Shown: in pieces, positions 1 through 9,648 of the stretch
Layout of the letters: each line of letters opens with the position of its first letter
Numbering within the stretch: the stretch's first letter is position 1
NCBI GenBank assembly: GCA_964655355.1
Contig: CAZZMD010000034.1
Span: 1-46,930, forward strand
Direction: 5' to 3'
DNA: 46,930 nt
Source of the DNA: CALGDE01 sp964655355
GTDB lineage: Bacteria; Cyanobacteriota; Cyanobacteriia; CACIAM-69d
Notes under the pieces: generated by a model
The model's database searches: none
What the model was told of the DNA's origin: nothing
Seen by the model: only the letters and a program-made list of their open reading frames with translations
Made by a program: the position numbers and the translations under genes

Positions 1-345
1 GTGTTTGTGACCTTGGGGGCGGTAGGTGCCGGGCATGGTCACGTCAAGGGTTTCGGCTTCCAGTTGGGCTTGGATTTGGGCCGATTGTAGGGTTTCCCGT
101 TGATTTTCCAGGCTGCCTTGGACGGCTTTTTTGACTTCGTTGGCGATCGCCCCAAGTTTGGGTCGGTCGGCGGGGTCGAGTTTGCCCATGCCGCCGAGGA
201 CTTTGGAGATTTTGCCCTTTTTGCCGAGGTAGTTGACTCGAATTTCGTCCAGGGCTTCCAGGGTTTCCACTGCGGCGATCGCGCCCTGGGCTTCGGTTTG
301 GAGGGTCTGAAGTTGGGACTCGAGGTCAGATACGTTCACGGCCAC
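1..345 (-). CDS. pheS: Phenylalanyl-tRNA synthetase alpha subunit, N-terminal part
   Basis: PheS with PheT charges tRNA-Phe with phenylalanine in the cytoplasm. Only the N-terminal part (about 115 codons) lies here; the rest runs off the left edge. The translation has the family's N-terminal coiled-coil pattern: an LESQLQTLQTEA helix, then VNYLGKKGKIS, KLDPADRPKLG, and the junction DVTMPGTYRPQGHKH that leads into the catalytic core. No ATG is present; GTG at 345 or GTG at 339 are the two usable starts, with an in-frame TAG at 393-391. It is transcribed away from polA, so the 120-base gap holds both promoters. No T-box-like leader is seen. Confidence 0.88.
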   Translation of the reverse strand, partial: MAVNVSDLESQLQTLQTEAQGAIAAVETLEALDEIRVNYLGKKGKISKVLGGMGKLDPADRPKLGAIANEVKKAVQGSLENQRETLQSAQIQAQLEAETLDVTMPGTYRPQGHKH

Positions 346-465
346 GGGGGGATCAGCGGTAGGGGGGCAAGAATCGAAAATCGAACCTCCCTAGTTTAGG
401 GCATCATTGTGTGTGTCCTGCGGGTTTTTCCCGTTTGCTAATTTGCTGTTTGTCTGACCCTTGCC

Positions 466-3438
466 GTGAGTGTTGCGATCGTGACTGAGCCTTCCCCTGC
501 CACTGCTGTGTCTTCTAATAGTGCTAGTCCTAGTGCTGACTCCGGTGCTAAGCCGACTTTGATTTTGGTGGATGGCCACTCTTTGGCGTTTCGGTCCTAC
601 TATGCGTTTGCCAATAGTCGGGAGGGGGGATTGCGCACGTCGACGGGGATTCCGACGAGTGTGTGTTTTGGGTTTACTAAGGCGTTGCTGGATACGATTA
701 AGGCGGAGAAGCCGGAGTATTTGGCGGTGGCGTTTGATACGCGACAGCCGACGTTTCGCCATGAGGCGGATGAGAGTTATAAGGATGGGCGACCGGAAAC
801 GCCTCAGGATTTTATTGATGACATCAATAATTTGCAGGAGTTGCTGAAGGGGTTTAATTTTCCGGTGGTGACTGCGCCGGGGTTTGAGGCGGATGATGTG
901 TTGGGGACGATGGCGGATCGGGCGGCGACGGAAGGGTTTAACGTCAAAATTTTGAGCGGCGATCGCGATCTGTTCCAGCTAATTGACGACGATCGGGGGA
1001 TTTCGGTGCTGTATTTGGGGGGGCGGGATATGCGGTCCTCTCGGTACAAGTCCCACCAAAGTGCGGAGGTGGTGGAGCGTTGGGGGGTGCGCCCGGATCA
1101 GGTGATTGATTTTAAAGCGTTGTGTGGGGATAAGTCGGACAATATTCCCGGCGTGAAGGGTATTGGGGAGAAGACTGCGGCGAAGTTGTTGCAGGATCAC
1201 GAAACGCTGGATGGCATTTATGGGGCGTTGGAGGCGTTGAAACCGGCGGCGCGGAAGAAGTTGGAGGGCGATCGCGAGGCGGCGTATCATTCCCAGTTTT
1301 TGGCGAGGATTGTGGTGGATGCTCCCGTTGAGGTGGCGATCGCGGATTGCAAGTTGGATGGGTTTGATGGGGATGCGGTGTCGCCGTTGCTGACGAAACT
1401 AGAATTTCAGCGGTTTTTGCGGGATATCGATAAGTTGCAGGGGCAGTTGGGGGGGACGCCGGTGGTGGTGGAGACGCCTAAGCCGGTGCTGAGCCCGCCC
1501 AGCGGTGATGGGGATGTGTGGTTTTTTTCTGCGGAGGATACGGATAAGGCTAACGAGGAGCCGGCGATTGAGACCGATATCACTGTTGATGTTGTGAATA
1601 CTCCCGAAGCGTTGGCGGAGTTGGTGGCGCAGTTGCAAGTCTGTGAGGGACCGGTGTCTTGGGATACGGAGACGACGGCGCTGGATCCTTTTGAGGCGGA
1701 GTTGGTGGGCATTGGCTGTTGTTTTGCTTTGCCTAATGGTGATGACAGCGATGGGATCCGGACCGTCTATTTGCCGGTGGGTCATGCTGCTGGGGATCAG
1801 CTTTCGGTGACGGCGGTTTTGGAGGCATTGCGACCCATTTTGGAAAGTGGCGATCGCCCCAAGGTTTTTCAAAATGCCAAGTTTGACCGCAATATTTTCC
1901 GCGCCCAGGGGATTGAATTGGCTGGGGTTGTGTTTGACACCATGTTGGCGAGCTATGTCCTGAATCCTGACCAAAGTCACAATCTGACGGATCTTTCTTT
2001 TCGATATTTGGGGTTGATGCCCACCAGTTACAAAGATTTGGTGCCTAAGGGTAAGACGATCGCTGATGTCTCTATTGAGTCCGTCAGTCAATATTGCGGG
2101 ATGGATGTTTATGGGGCGTTCCATCTGGTGCCATTGCTGAAAAAAGATTTGGCGGAATATCCTGATTTGGAGGCGCTGCTGACCGAGATTGAAGGACCGG
2201 CGGAAGCGGTGCTTGCTGATATGGAGTTCCAAGGAATTCGCATTGATACGGATTATCTTCAGGAGTTTTCGAAGCAACTGGAAACGGATTTGGATCGCAT
2301 TGAAAAATCGGCCTATGAAGCGGCTGGGGAAACCTTTAATTTGGCTTCGCCTAAGCAGCTTAGTGAACTCTTTTTTGAAAAGTTAGGGCTAGATCGTAAA
2401 AAATCTCGAAAAACTAAGACCGGTTATTCCACAGATGCCAGGACTTTGGAGAAACTTCAGGATGACCATCCAGTGGTCGCCAGCATTGTGGAATATCGGA
2501 CGTTGGCGAAGCTGAAGTCTACCTATGTGGATGCGTTGCCTGCCCTGGTTAAGCCGAAAACGCAGCGGGTTCACACCGATTTTAATCAGGCGGTGACGAC
2601 CACGGGACGACTGTCTTCGTCGAATCCCAATTTGCAAAATATTCCGATTCGCACCGAGTTTAGTCGCCAAATTCGTCGCGCCTTTATTCCCCAAGAGGGG
2701 TGGGTATTGGCCGCGGCAGATTATTCCCAAATTGAGTTAAGAATCCTAGCTCACTTGAGCCAGGAGGCGGTGTTGATTGATGCTTATCAAACGGGTAAGG
2801 ATGTTCATACCTTGACGGCGCAATTGCTCCTTGAAAAGGATGAGATTTCCTCCGAAGAGCGACGCCTTGGAAAGATTATTAATTTCGGCGTGATTTATGG
2901 CATGGGAGCGGCTCGGTTTGCTCGGGAAGCAAAGGTTTCAAAATTAAAGGCAAAGGCGTTTATTGATCGCTTTAATGAACGCTATCCCCGTGTGTTTGAG
3001 TATCTGCAATTGGCCCAACGGGAGGCGATCGCCCAGGGCTATGTTGCTACCATCCTCGGGCGCCGGCGATATTTTAATTTCTCTGGATCCAGCTTGCAAA
3101 AGTTGCGGGATACGGACCCTGATGCCATTGATTTAAGACGCTTAAAAATTTATGGACAGGGGGATGCTCAATTGCTGCGGGCGGCGGCCAATGCGCCGAT
3201 TCAAGGATCTAGCGCTGACATTATTAAGGTGGCGATGATTCAGGTCCAGGAATTGCTGAAGGACTATCAGGCGCGGCTGTTGCTTCAGGTCCATGATGAA
3301 TTGATTTTTGAGATGCCGCCGGAGGAATGGGTGGAGTTGGAGGCGAAAATTCAGGACACCATGGAGCAGGCGATCGCCCTGAGTGTGCCCCTGAAGGTGG
3401 AAATCCATAGCGGTCAAAATTGGATGGAAGCCAAGTAA
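466..3438 (+). CDS. polA: DNA polymerase I
   Basis: Replication and repair polymerase of 990 residues with three domains. The 5'-nuclease domain (about residues 30-330) shows LVDGHSLAFRSYYAF, GDRDLFQL and the helix-three-turn-helix GDKSDNIPGVKGIGEKTA. The 3'-5' exonuclease domain (about 370-560) keeps WDTETT, QNAKFDRN and the YxxxD-type motif YCGMD, so proofreading is likely active, unlike in many Gram-positive and Thermus enzymes. The polymerase domain (about 600-990) has motif A DYSQIELR, motif B RRLGKIINFGVIYG and motif C QVHDELIFE. The fingers/palm region contains an extra segment after GRRRYF. The start is GTG at 466; a second in-frame GTG at 481 is possible, and no Shine-Dalgarno sequence decides between them. 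Confidence 0.97.
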   Translation: MSVAIVTEPSPATAVSSNSASPSADSGAKPTLILVDGHSLAFRSYYAFANSREGGLRTSTGIPTSVCFGFTKALLDTIKAEKPEYLAVAFDTRQPTFRHEADESYKDGRPETPQDFIDDINNLQELLKGFNFPVVTAPGFEADDVLGTMADRAATEGFNVKILSGDRDLFQLIDDDRGISVLYLGGRDMRSSRYKSHQSAEVVERWGVRPDQVIDFKALCGDKSDNIPGVKGIGEKTAAKLLQDHETLDGIYGALEALKPAARKKLEGDREAAYHSQFLARIVVDAPVEVAIADCKLDGFDGDAVSPLLTKLEFQRFLRDIDKLQGQLGGTPVVVETPKPVLSPPSGDGDVWFFSAEDTDKANEEPAIETDITVDVVNTPEALAELVAQLQVCEGPVSWDTETTALDPFEAELVGIGCCFALPNGDDSDGIRTVYLPVGHAAGDQLSVTAVLEALRPILESGDRPKVFQNAKFDRNIFRAQGIELAGVVFDTMLASYVLNPDQSHNLTDLSFRYLGLMPTSYKDLVPKGKTIADVSIESVSQYCGMDVYGAFHLVPLLKKDLAEYPDLEALLTEIEGPAEAVLADMEFQGIRIDTDYLQEFSKQLETDLDRIEKSAYEAAGETFNLASPKQLSELFFEKLGLDRKKSRKTKTGYSTDARTLEKLQDDHPVVASIVEYRTLAKLKSTYVDALPALVKPKTQRVHTDFNQAVTTTGRLSSSNPNLQNIPIRTEFSRQIRRAFIPQEGWVLAAADYSQIELRILAHLSQEAVLIDAYQTGKDVHTLTAQLLLEKDEISSEERRLGKIINFGVIYGMGAARFAREAKVSKLKAKAFIDRFNERYPRVFEYLQLAQREAIAQGYVATILGRRRYFNFSGSSLQKLRDTDPDAIDLRRLKIYGQGDAQLLRAAANAPIQGSSADIIKVAMIQVQELLKDYQARLLLQVHDELIFEMPPEEWVELEAKIQDTMEQAIALSVPLKVEIHSGQNWMEAK

Positions 3439-3556
3439 GCGGATCGCGCGTCAGGATGATGCGACGCGACTGTAATACTTTGTGACGCTGGTTCTCGGTT
3501 GGGTGCGCTAAATTAAGTGAAAACACTGATGAATCGCAATCCGAGGGATGGGGCTG

Positions 3557-4144
3557 ATGCGTGACTATATCTTGGCGGTGGATGCCTCCAGTTCCATGTT
3601 GATGCGGCTCCCTGATGGGCGATCGCGGTGGAGCACGGTGTTAAATGCGGCTTCTACGTTGGCGGATGGGGTGAAGGATTTGGACCCCGATGGGTTGGAT
3701 GTTTATACCTTTGCGACGCGGGTGAAAAAGCTGGGGAATGCCAGCGCTCAAGGGATTACGGAGCTGTTCGCGAAACAGGCGCCTTTTGGATCGACGAATT
3801 TGGCGGGGTTGCTGAATTTGGTGTTGCGACCGTGGCGGCCGGAAAAACCTACGACGCTGTTGGTGATTACCGATGGGCAGCCCAATGATCCGGTGGCGGC
3901 GGCCCATGAGTTGATTGTTGCCACCCAGAAGATGAGCAATGTGGATCAGCTGGCCGTTAGTTTTGTCCAGATTGGGGATGATCCGACGGCGACGCAGTTT
4001 CTACATTTTTTGGACGATGAACTGGTGAAGCGGGGGGCGAAGTTTGATGTAGTCGATACGGTCACGGTCCAGAGCTTTGGCGATCGCTCCTTGGAAGAGG
4101 TCCTGATGGAGGCGATCGAGAAGGAACGCGCTAAAAATTATTAA
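3557..4144 (+). CDS. von Willebrand factor A domain protein
   Basis: A single vWA domain of 195 residues with a complete metal-ion-dependent adhesion site: VDASSSM near the N-terminus (DxSxS), the conserved Thr in GSTNLAG, and the Asp of VITDGQPND. There is no signal peptide or membrane segment, so it is probably cytosolic. The family mediates Mg2+-dependent protein-protein contacts; the partner is unknown and the neighbours (polA, a CsgG-like protein) give no clue. ATG at 3557 is preferred over ATG at 3548 because GAGGG at 3543-3547 sits nine bases before it and directly abuts the earlier codon. Confidence 0.85.
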   Translation: MRDYILAVDASSSMLMRLPDGRSRWSTVLNAASTLADGVKDLDPDGLDVYTFATRVKKLGNASAQGITELFAKQAPFGSTNLAGLLNLVLRPWRPEKPTTLLVITDGQPNDPVAAAHELIVATQKMSNVDQLAVSFVQIGDDPTATQFLHFLDDELVKRGAKFDVVDTVTVQSFGDRSLEEVLMEAIEKERAKNY

Positions 4145-4562
4145 GGGTGCCTACCCAGGACTGAATGCCATCTGTCAATAGACTGCAAAACAATAGACCC
4201 TAAAACTGAGCGCGACTTGAACTACTGACAGTTCAAGCCGCGCTTTTCGGTCTCGGATGGTAGATGCCATTACCCCAATCACTGGGAGAGGGTCTGGCGC
4301 TGGCTAGCAGCAGTGATGCATTGTTAGCGGTCCGCTATTTGATGGTCAAACGGGACGCTACAGGTGAGATGAGACATTAACTCCCAGTGGGGGTTAATTA
4401 CTTTTTGCTCTCAACAAGCATAACTTGCCCTTAGTCTACCCCAGGGATCTATTTCCATCTATTTCGATGGCATTTTAAGGGGATTTCAACAAAATTCGAT
4501 GGGAATTGTCGTTGAGATTCATTCCTGAAATTACAGATCCCTGAAATTACAGATTCCTGAAA
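4145..4562. other. Intergenic region between convergent genes
   Basis: A 418-base gap between the vWA gene (plus) and the CsgG-like gene (minus). It contains one strong hairpin at 4209-4244 and a 16-base tandem repeat at its right end, both listed separately. I see no plausible coding frame or RNA gene in the remainder. Confidence 0.7.
4209..4247. terminator. Hairpin terminator between convergent genes
   Basis: Arms 4209-4222 and 4231-4244 form a 14-base-pair stem with a single A-C mismatch and an eight-base loop. TTTT follows on the plus strand, and a short T run (complement of 4202-4205) follows on the minus strand. It could end both converging transcripts. Confidence 0.7.
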
Positions 4563-4571
4563 TTACAGTTT
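4524..4571. repeat. 16-base tandem repeat, three copies, over a gene end
   Basis: Three head-to-tail units of CCTGAAATTACAGAT(C/T) at 4524-4539, 4540-4555 and 4556-4571. The third unit carries the stop codon and last codons of the minus-strand CsgG-like gene and differs at its end. This looks like slippage duplication of the gene's 3' end into the intergenic region. Confidence 0.9.
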
Positions 4572-5273
4572 GGTGACCAGGTCATCCACCAATTCCTGGG
4601 TGGCTTCCTCTACCGCTTCATTCATGATTGCCCCTTCGTTGGAGCTGCTTTCACTGGCGCCGACGCCGCGGAAGGAGCCGCTGCCTTCGCTGACTTCCAC
4701 TTCGGCTTCGCCCCGAGCGGCGGCAATGACGTCACTGGTGGCGGTGTCGATGACGCGGGCTCGCAGGGCTACCCGGGCGATTTTCTTATCGGAGCCGATG
4801 CGGATGCCGAAGGCGCCACCACTGCTGCGTTGGGTTTCGGCGGTGAATTCGGTGACGTTGCCTACCAGGATGTAGTCCACACCCAGGGCGTTACCGATGC
4901 TGACTGCGGCACCGACATCTTCCCCATCCCAGTACCAGCGGCGATCGTTGCCGGCGACGGCGCTGCGATCGGTGACTCTCAGGCTGCCGTCTTCTAGGAG
5001 GTAGTCAATAATACGGGCGCTGATGCCGGCTCCGGCGCGACCCCGGCCGTAGGAACTCCAGTAGCGGTTGGAGTCGGCGAAGAAGAAGTCGAGAACGGCA
5101 ATGCGTTTCTTCTCGGTTTGTTTGCGTAGGTTAATGGTCTCGGCGACGTTGGCTTCGGCGATCGCCACGGGGGTTTCGGTGGATGCTACGGCGGGTAGGG
5201 CAACACCAGCCGCAATTAGGGTGCCGACCAAGCCACGGGCAAGGCGCTTTTGGATGAAAGTACGCAAGGTCAT
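4563..5273 (-). CDS. Secreted CsgG/LpoB-like protein
   Basis: A 236-residue exported protein. Residues 1-30 form a signal peptide: basic TLRTFIQKRLARG, hydrophobic LVGTLIAAGVALPAVAS, then cleavage near AVAS-TET. The mature part has the CsgG / penicillin-binding-protein-activator fold signature: KRIAVLDFFF, ARIIDYLLEDGSLRVTDRS, ALGVDYILVGNVTEF, and ARVIDTATSDVIAAARGEA. The family includes curli secretion pores and LpoB-type lipoproteins, but there is no lipobox Cys here and no curli genes nearby, so the role is open. ATG at 5273 is chosen because AGGAAAG lies about nine bases upstream and the signal peptide begins there; the longer frame to 5369 adds a non-signal extension. Confidence 0.72.
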   Translation of the reverse strand: MTLRTFIQKRLARGLVGTLIAAGVALPAVASTETPVAIAEANVAETINLRKQTEKKRIAVLDFFFADSNRYWSSYGRGRAGAGISARIIDYLLEDGSLRVTDRSAVAGNDRRWYWDGEDVGAAVSIGNALGVDYILVGNVTEFTAETQRSSGGAFGIRIGSDKKIARVALRARVIDTATSDVIAAARGEAEVEVSEGSGSFRGVGASESSSNEGAIMNEAVEEATQELVDDLVTKL

Positions 5274-5388
5274 GATGGTGTTCTTTCCTATTGTTTTCCT
5301 ATTGGTGTACCGGTGACTGTCCCACAGATTTGAGGCTAGTGGGGGGAGGTCACGCCTGGATTTGCCCACAGGAGCGGACTAGTCAATT

Positions 5389-8300
5389 CTACGCAATGGT
5401 TTTAGTCGGATCCGCGTCGAATGGGCCAGACGTTGGGCTGGTTGTTGAGGCGTCACATAGGGGGGCGTAGGGGCAAATTTGGCAGGTGGCGGGGGCTGGG
5501 GTGGGATGGAAGTTGCCTCGGTGAATCTGGTGAATTAGCTCGGGGGCTCGCTGATCAAAGGTTTCTAAGTCGGCGGTTGTAAAGATTTCTAAGTGGGGCG
5601 ATCGCAAATAAGCCAGCACGGCGGTGGATTGACCGGTGGCTCGGGCGTAGGCCCAGGGTTGCCAGCCGGTGATGGCGCGATCGCCCCGCTGGCCGGTTTT
5701 GAAGTCCAAGACAAAATCATTGCCGATCCAGTCTGCAATGCCGTTGAGGGTGAGGGGTCCGATGGTGTGGGTGATGGGGATTTCCGATTGGCCGGGGCGA
5801 TCGCGGTAGGGCGCGAAGAGGGGATTGGTCCAAAAGGTTTCGGCGAGTTGCCATGCGGTTTGATAGCCTTCGTCGTGGAGGCCGGGGGCTCGCGATCGTA
5901 GCCATTGCCAGTCGGGGGTTTTGAGGATTTCGCCGATGGGATCGCTGTGATCTTGGGTGTGGAGTGTTTTGTAAGTGTGGTTTTGTTGGGCGAGGAGGGC
6001 GTGGGTTAGGATTCCTACTCGGCGGGCGGAGTCGATGATGTTGGCGTCGTCGGTGTCGTCGGTGCTATCGGCGGTGGGAATGCCGGGGTGCCCTTGAATG
6101 ACGCGGTATTCAAACCAGCGGGGACAGCGGGCATAGTCCGTGAGGGCGGTGACGGGGATGTCGTTGAGGCCGGCGGTGCCGTTGCCGACCAGGATTTGGG
6201 ACGGTGGTTCGGAGGCGTCGGGAAAGTCGGGGTTGGTGGGTTCGGTGTTGGTGCTGCGTTCGGGATCGCAGGGGTGTTTATGGAATCCGATGCCGGCTTG
6301 TTCGGCAGGATGTTGTAAGGCGCTGAGGGGGCTGCGGTTTTCGGCGGGGCTATAGCCGCTCAGGATGAGGCGATCGCGCGATCGGGTGAGGCCGACGTAG
6401 TAAAGCCGATACATTTCTGCCTGTTCCCGCTGCTGTTGTTTGGCGCGCAGCAGTGTATAGAGCGCCGGTTGGCTCGCGGCATCGGGATCCGCGTCTTCCA
6501 CTTCGTCAAATTTCCACGCTAAGCCCAATTGGCGATCGCAATAGACGGGCTGGCTCGCATTTCGTCCGGCGCTATTTAACCCCGGCAAGATGACCACTGG
6601 CCATTCCAGACCTTTGGAGCTGTGGAGGGTCATCAGTTGTACCCGATTGCCGGCCTCTACGGGGGGTGCTTCTACGGCGATCGCGGGTCCTCCAAATCCG
6701 CTGTTGGCATCCATCAATCGCTGCAATTGGCGCACCACCGAAAAGGTATCCCCGGTGTGCCCGTCCAAGTTGTGCAATAAATCCAAAAATCCCTGCCAGT
6801 CGGCTAATCGGCGATCGCATTCGTTTAGGTGAGCCAGGGTGGCGGTGTATCCGGTGAGTTGGTCCGCCCGTAGCAATAGTCGCGTGGGGGAGAGCCGTTG
6901 GCGATCGCGACGGAGTTGGCTTAGGGCGGCGATCGCCGGTTGCATTACGGTTGGTAGTTCGTCCAGTTCCCCTAGGCGCTGGAGTTCTTCCCACCAGTGG
7001 ACGCGGGGACGGTCTTTGGGGGCGATATCGGGATCCGAGGTTGGGGTTTCAAATTGTTGGGCGACCTGGAAGAGGGTGCGATCGCTGATGGCAAAGAAGG
7101 GACTGCGCAATATTGACACCAGGGCTAAGTTATCCCGCCGGTCCGATAAAAATCGCAGCAGGGCGATCGCATCCCGCACGACAATGGACTCGAGTAAATT
7201 GCCGGCGCTGCCCAAAAATACGGGAATGCCTAACCCCTCTAGTGCTTTGGCATAGATCTCTAAGGACTTCCAAGTGCGACCCAAAATGGCGATATCGCGA
7301 TATTCTACGGGGCGATTTTGTTTGATCCCCTTATCGAAAATGATGGTTTGATGGTCGGCTAATTCTTGGATGTGGATCGCTAATTGCTCCGCTTCCGTCT
7401 GACACCCCACATCTTTCGTGACCGATTTAAGGTCGCCATCATCCCCGGTGTATTTTTCTTGGTTGTATAAATAAAATCCCTGGCAGTGGGGGGCGTCATG
7501 GGGGGCATCTCGGACGCCCGCTAAGTCCTGATGTAGTGCCCCTAAAATCGGCTTGAAAATCTGGTTGATTTGCTTGGTTAAGGGGCCATGGGTGCGGAAA
7601 CTGCGGGTAAGGTTTACGATTGCTTCGCCCGGTTGATCCAAAGCGGCAATGCGATCGCGCCAGGCTTGGAAGACTTCGATATCGCCGCCGCGAAATCCAT
7701 AAATCGCCTGTTTGTCGTCCCCCACAATCGTTAGCCAGGCGGGATTTGCGCCATTTTTTGTGCTGCCTGGGCTGATGCGATCGCCCACTAGCCGCTCCAA
7801 AATTAATCCCTGGGTGGGGTTCGTATCCTGGAACTCATCCACCAAAAATCCATGCCAGCGATCGCCGTAATATTCCCGCACCTCCCGCTGTTCCAGTGCT
7901 CGCAGGGCATAGACTTCCAGGTCACTAAAATCTAAAATCCTTGCCTTCTTTTTTGCGGCTTCCAAATAGTGATTAATCCATTCAAACCCCTGTTTTAAAA
8001 GGGGCCGCAGCGCTTCCAACTCATCATCTTTGTCGTTGGGCTCTAACGTCAGCGTTCCCAGTTTTTGCACTCCTTCAATATGCTTCCGAAGGGTTTTGAT
8101 GGCCTCCTTTACTTCCTGCAATAACTCCTTGCTGTCGTGCCAGTGTTTAATCTTGCCCCCCGTCAATTTGGCTTGGCTGATTGCCTCGATTCCATCGGTG
8201 ATCGCCTGCCAATCGTCCCCCGCGCTCAAATCATCCAGCGCTTCGGCGACTGACTGTCTAGTGCCCTCTATTTTGTCCTTGGGATCCCCATAACTGTTCA

Positions 8301-8988
8301 TCACAATGCCTTGCGCGTTTTGCCAGTCGGGATTGCTGAGTAAGTTCTCTAGGGTTTGTTGTCGCAATTGTTCCAACATCGGCAGCCAATCGGAACGCGA
8401 TCGCCCTAGGGCTTCCTGGGCGGCTAGGGGATCTGCCAATAGCATTTCCATCATTCCCCGCACTTTGGAATAGGGAATTTTTTGACAGAGTTCCGGTACT
8501 TGGGCGGGGAGTTTATTAAATGCCCGATCTAGCTGTTCCTGTTGCCATAGGGTGCCCTCCAGCTCGTCCATCATCTGGAAGTTGGGGGGGATACCGGCGG
8601 CATCGGGATGTTCGCGACAAATGCGCCCTGCCAGGGAGTGGAAGGTGGAAATGGGCGCGGCTTCCAATTCCGCTACCGCTTCCGAATCGGCTCCCAATGT
8701 TTGAGTGATTCTGGCGCGAATTCGCGATCGCAATTCTGCTGCGGCTTTCCGGGTAAAGGACACCGCTACGACTTCCAATGGCGATAGGTCCCGCTCCGTC
8801 AGATGAAATAAATACCGCTCCGCCAACATATGGGTTTTGCCGGTGCCTGCCCCCGCCGTTACCGCCACCGATCCCAGGGCAAAGGCGGCCGCTGCTTGCT
8901 CTTCCGTCAGCCCTGTTTGTTTCGCTAGGACCGCAATGCGCTGGTTCGGGGCGATGGTGTCGTGCTGGGGGGCAGGGCCTACGATCAT
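5389..8988 (-). CDS. UvrD/RecB-type ATP-dependent helicase-nuclease (AddA-like)
   Basis: A 1199-residue superfamily 1A helicase fused to a C-terminal nuclease. Helicase motifs in order: Walker A TAGAGTGKTHML (residues 44-55), LVDEFQDTN (motif II), GDDKQAIYGFRGGD (III), LTRSFRTH (IV), LMTLHSSKGLEWPVV (V) and YVGLTRSRDRL (VI). The C-terminal part has a PD-(D/E)xK core with VLDFKTGQ, preceded by ARCPRWFEYR and followed by CQICPYAPLC, giving four Cys placed as in the 4Fe-4S nuclease domains of AddB and Cas4. It probably processes DNA double-strand ends. No addB-like partner is in the window. It is co-oriented with the CsgG-like gene, 115 bases downstream. The exact subfamily (AddA, RecB-like or stand-alone) is inferred. 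Confidence 0.88.
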   Translation of the reverse strand: MIVGPAPQHDTIAPNQRIAVLAKQTGLTEEQAAAAFALGSVAVTAGAGTGKTHMLAERYLFHLTERDLSPLEVVAVSFTRKAAAELRSRIRARITQTLGADSEAVAELEAAPISTFHSLAGRICREHPDAAGIPPNFQMMDELEGTLWQQEQLDRAFNKLPAQVPELCQKIPYSKVRGMMEMLLADPLAAQEALGRSRSDWLPMLEQLRQQTLENLLSNPDWQNAQGIVMNSYGDPKDKIEGTRQSVAEALDDLSAGDDWQAITDGIEAISQAKLTGGKIKHWHDSKELLQEVKEAIKTLRKHIEGVQKLGTLTLEPNDKDDELEALRPLLKQGFEWINHYLEAAKKKARILDFSDLEVYALRALEQREVREYYGDRWHGFLVDEFQDTNPTQGLILERLVGDRISPGSTKNGANPAWLTIVGDDKQAIYGFRGGDIEVFQAWRDRIAALDQPGEAIVNLTRSFRTHGPLTKQINQIFKPILGALHQDLAGVRDAPHDAPHCQGFYLYNQEKYTGDDGDLKSVTKDVGCQTEAEQLAIHIQELADHQTIIFDKGIKQNRPVEYRDIAILGRTWKSLEIYAKALEGLGIPVFLGSAGNLLESIVVRDAIALLRFLSDRRDNLALVSILRSPFFAISDRTLFQVAQQFETPTSDPDIAPKDRPRVHWWEELQRLGELDELPTVMQPAIAALSQLRRDRQRLSPTRLLLRADQLTGYTATLAHLNECDRRLADWQGFLDLLHNLDGHTGDTFSVVRQLQRLMDANSGFGGPAIAVEAPPVEAGNRVQLMTLHSSKGLEWPVVILPGLNSAGRNASQPVYCDRQLGLAWKFDEVEDADPDAASQPALYTLLRAKQQQREQAEMYRLYYVGLTRSRDRLILSGYSPAENRSPLSALQHPAEQAGIGFHKHPCDPERSTNTEPTNPDFPDASEPPSQILVGNGTAGLNDIPVTALTDYARCPRWFEYRVIQGHPGIPTADSTDDTDDANIIDSARRVGILTHALLAQQNHTYKTLHTQDHSDPIGEILKTPDWQWLRSRAPGLHDEGYQTAWQLAETFWTNPLFAPYRDRPGQSEIPITHTIGPLTLNGIADWIGNDFVLDFKTGQRGDRAITGWQPWAYARATGQSTAVLAYLRSPHLEIFTTADLETFDQRAPELIHQIHRGNFHPTPAPATCQICPYAPLCDASTTSPTSGPFDADPTKTIA

Positions 8989-9094
8989 TCCGGATTTACC
9001 AACGCTTTAACTTGATTGTAGAAAAGTCGATTGTAGAAAAGTCGGTTGCGATCGCGATGCTCTGCCAAGGCTTTGGAGTGGCGGGCGGGTCGTC

Positions 9095-9580
9095 CTAGCC
9101 GGGATGATGGAAATCCCCGGATTTTCCGCCGGTTTTGCGCACTAGCTGGACGGATTCAATCACCATGGATTTTTCTAGCGCCTTGGCCATGTCGTAAAGG
9201 GTGAGCGCTGCGACGGAGGCCGCCGTCAATGCTTCCATTTCTACCCCCGTTTCCGCTTTGGTTTTTACCGTTGCCCGTATTTCATATCCCGGCAACGCCT
9301 CTATGGGCTCAATGTCTACGGTGATTTTCTGGAGGGGTAGGGGGTGACATAGGGGAATTAGATTAGGGGTCTGTTTGGCGGCCATAATTCCCGCCAGTCG
9401 TGCCGTCCCCAATACATCGCCTTTGGGTAAATCCCCCGCCGCGATCGCTGCCATTGTCGACCGTTGCATACGGATCCGAGCCTGGGCGATCGCCTCCCGT
9501 ACCGTGGCAGTTTTGGCGGAAACATCCACCATTTGGACCTGATTTTTTCCGTCCAAATGGGTGAGCTGAGAATTTTCCAT
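9095..9580 (-). CDS. moaC: Cyclic pyranopterin monophosphate synthase MoaC
   Basis: MoaC converts the cyclic GTP product of MoaA into cyclic pyranopterin monophosphate, the first committed step of molybdenum cofactor synthesis. The 161-residue protein is full length and keeps the active-site stretches LIPLCHPLPLQ, KTKAETGVEMEALTA and VRKTGGKSG. ATG at 9580 is chosen because AAGGGG lies four to five bases upstream; the frame extends eight codons further without a ribosome site. No other moa gene is adjacent. Its start region faces the tRNA-Arg promoter, so the two promoters overlap. Confidence 0.96.
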   Translation of the reverse strand: MENSQLTHLDGKNQVQMVDVSAKTATVREAIAQARIRMQRSTMAAIAAGDLPKGDVLGTARLAGIMAAKQTPNLIPLCHPLPLQKITVDIEPIEALPGYEIRATVKTKAETGVEMEALTAASVAALTLYDMAKALEKSMVIESVQLVRKTGGKSGDFHHPG

Positions 9581-9588
9581 GTCGCCCC

Positions 9589-9616
9589 TTGCAACGTTAA
9601 ACACCTATGCTATACT
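9589..9616 (+). promoter_or_regulatory. Promoter of tRNA-Arg
   Basis: A -35 box TTGCAA (9589-9594), a 16-base spacer and a -10 box TATACT (9611-9616) with the extended-10 TG at 9608-9609. The predicted start near 9623 lies about 25 bases before the tRNA. It sits within the 5' leader of the divergent moaC. Confidence 0.75.
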
Positions 9617-9648
9617 CCTTAAGCGCCAAACGACATAGCGCCGTTTAA

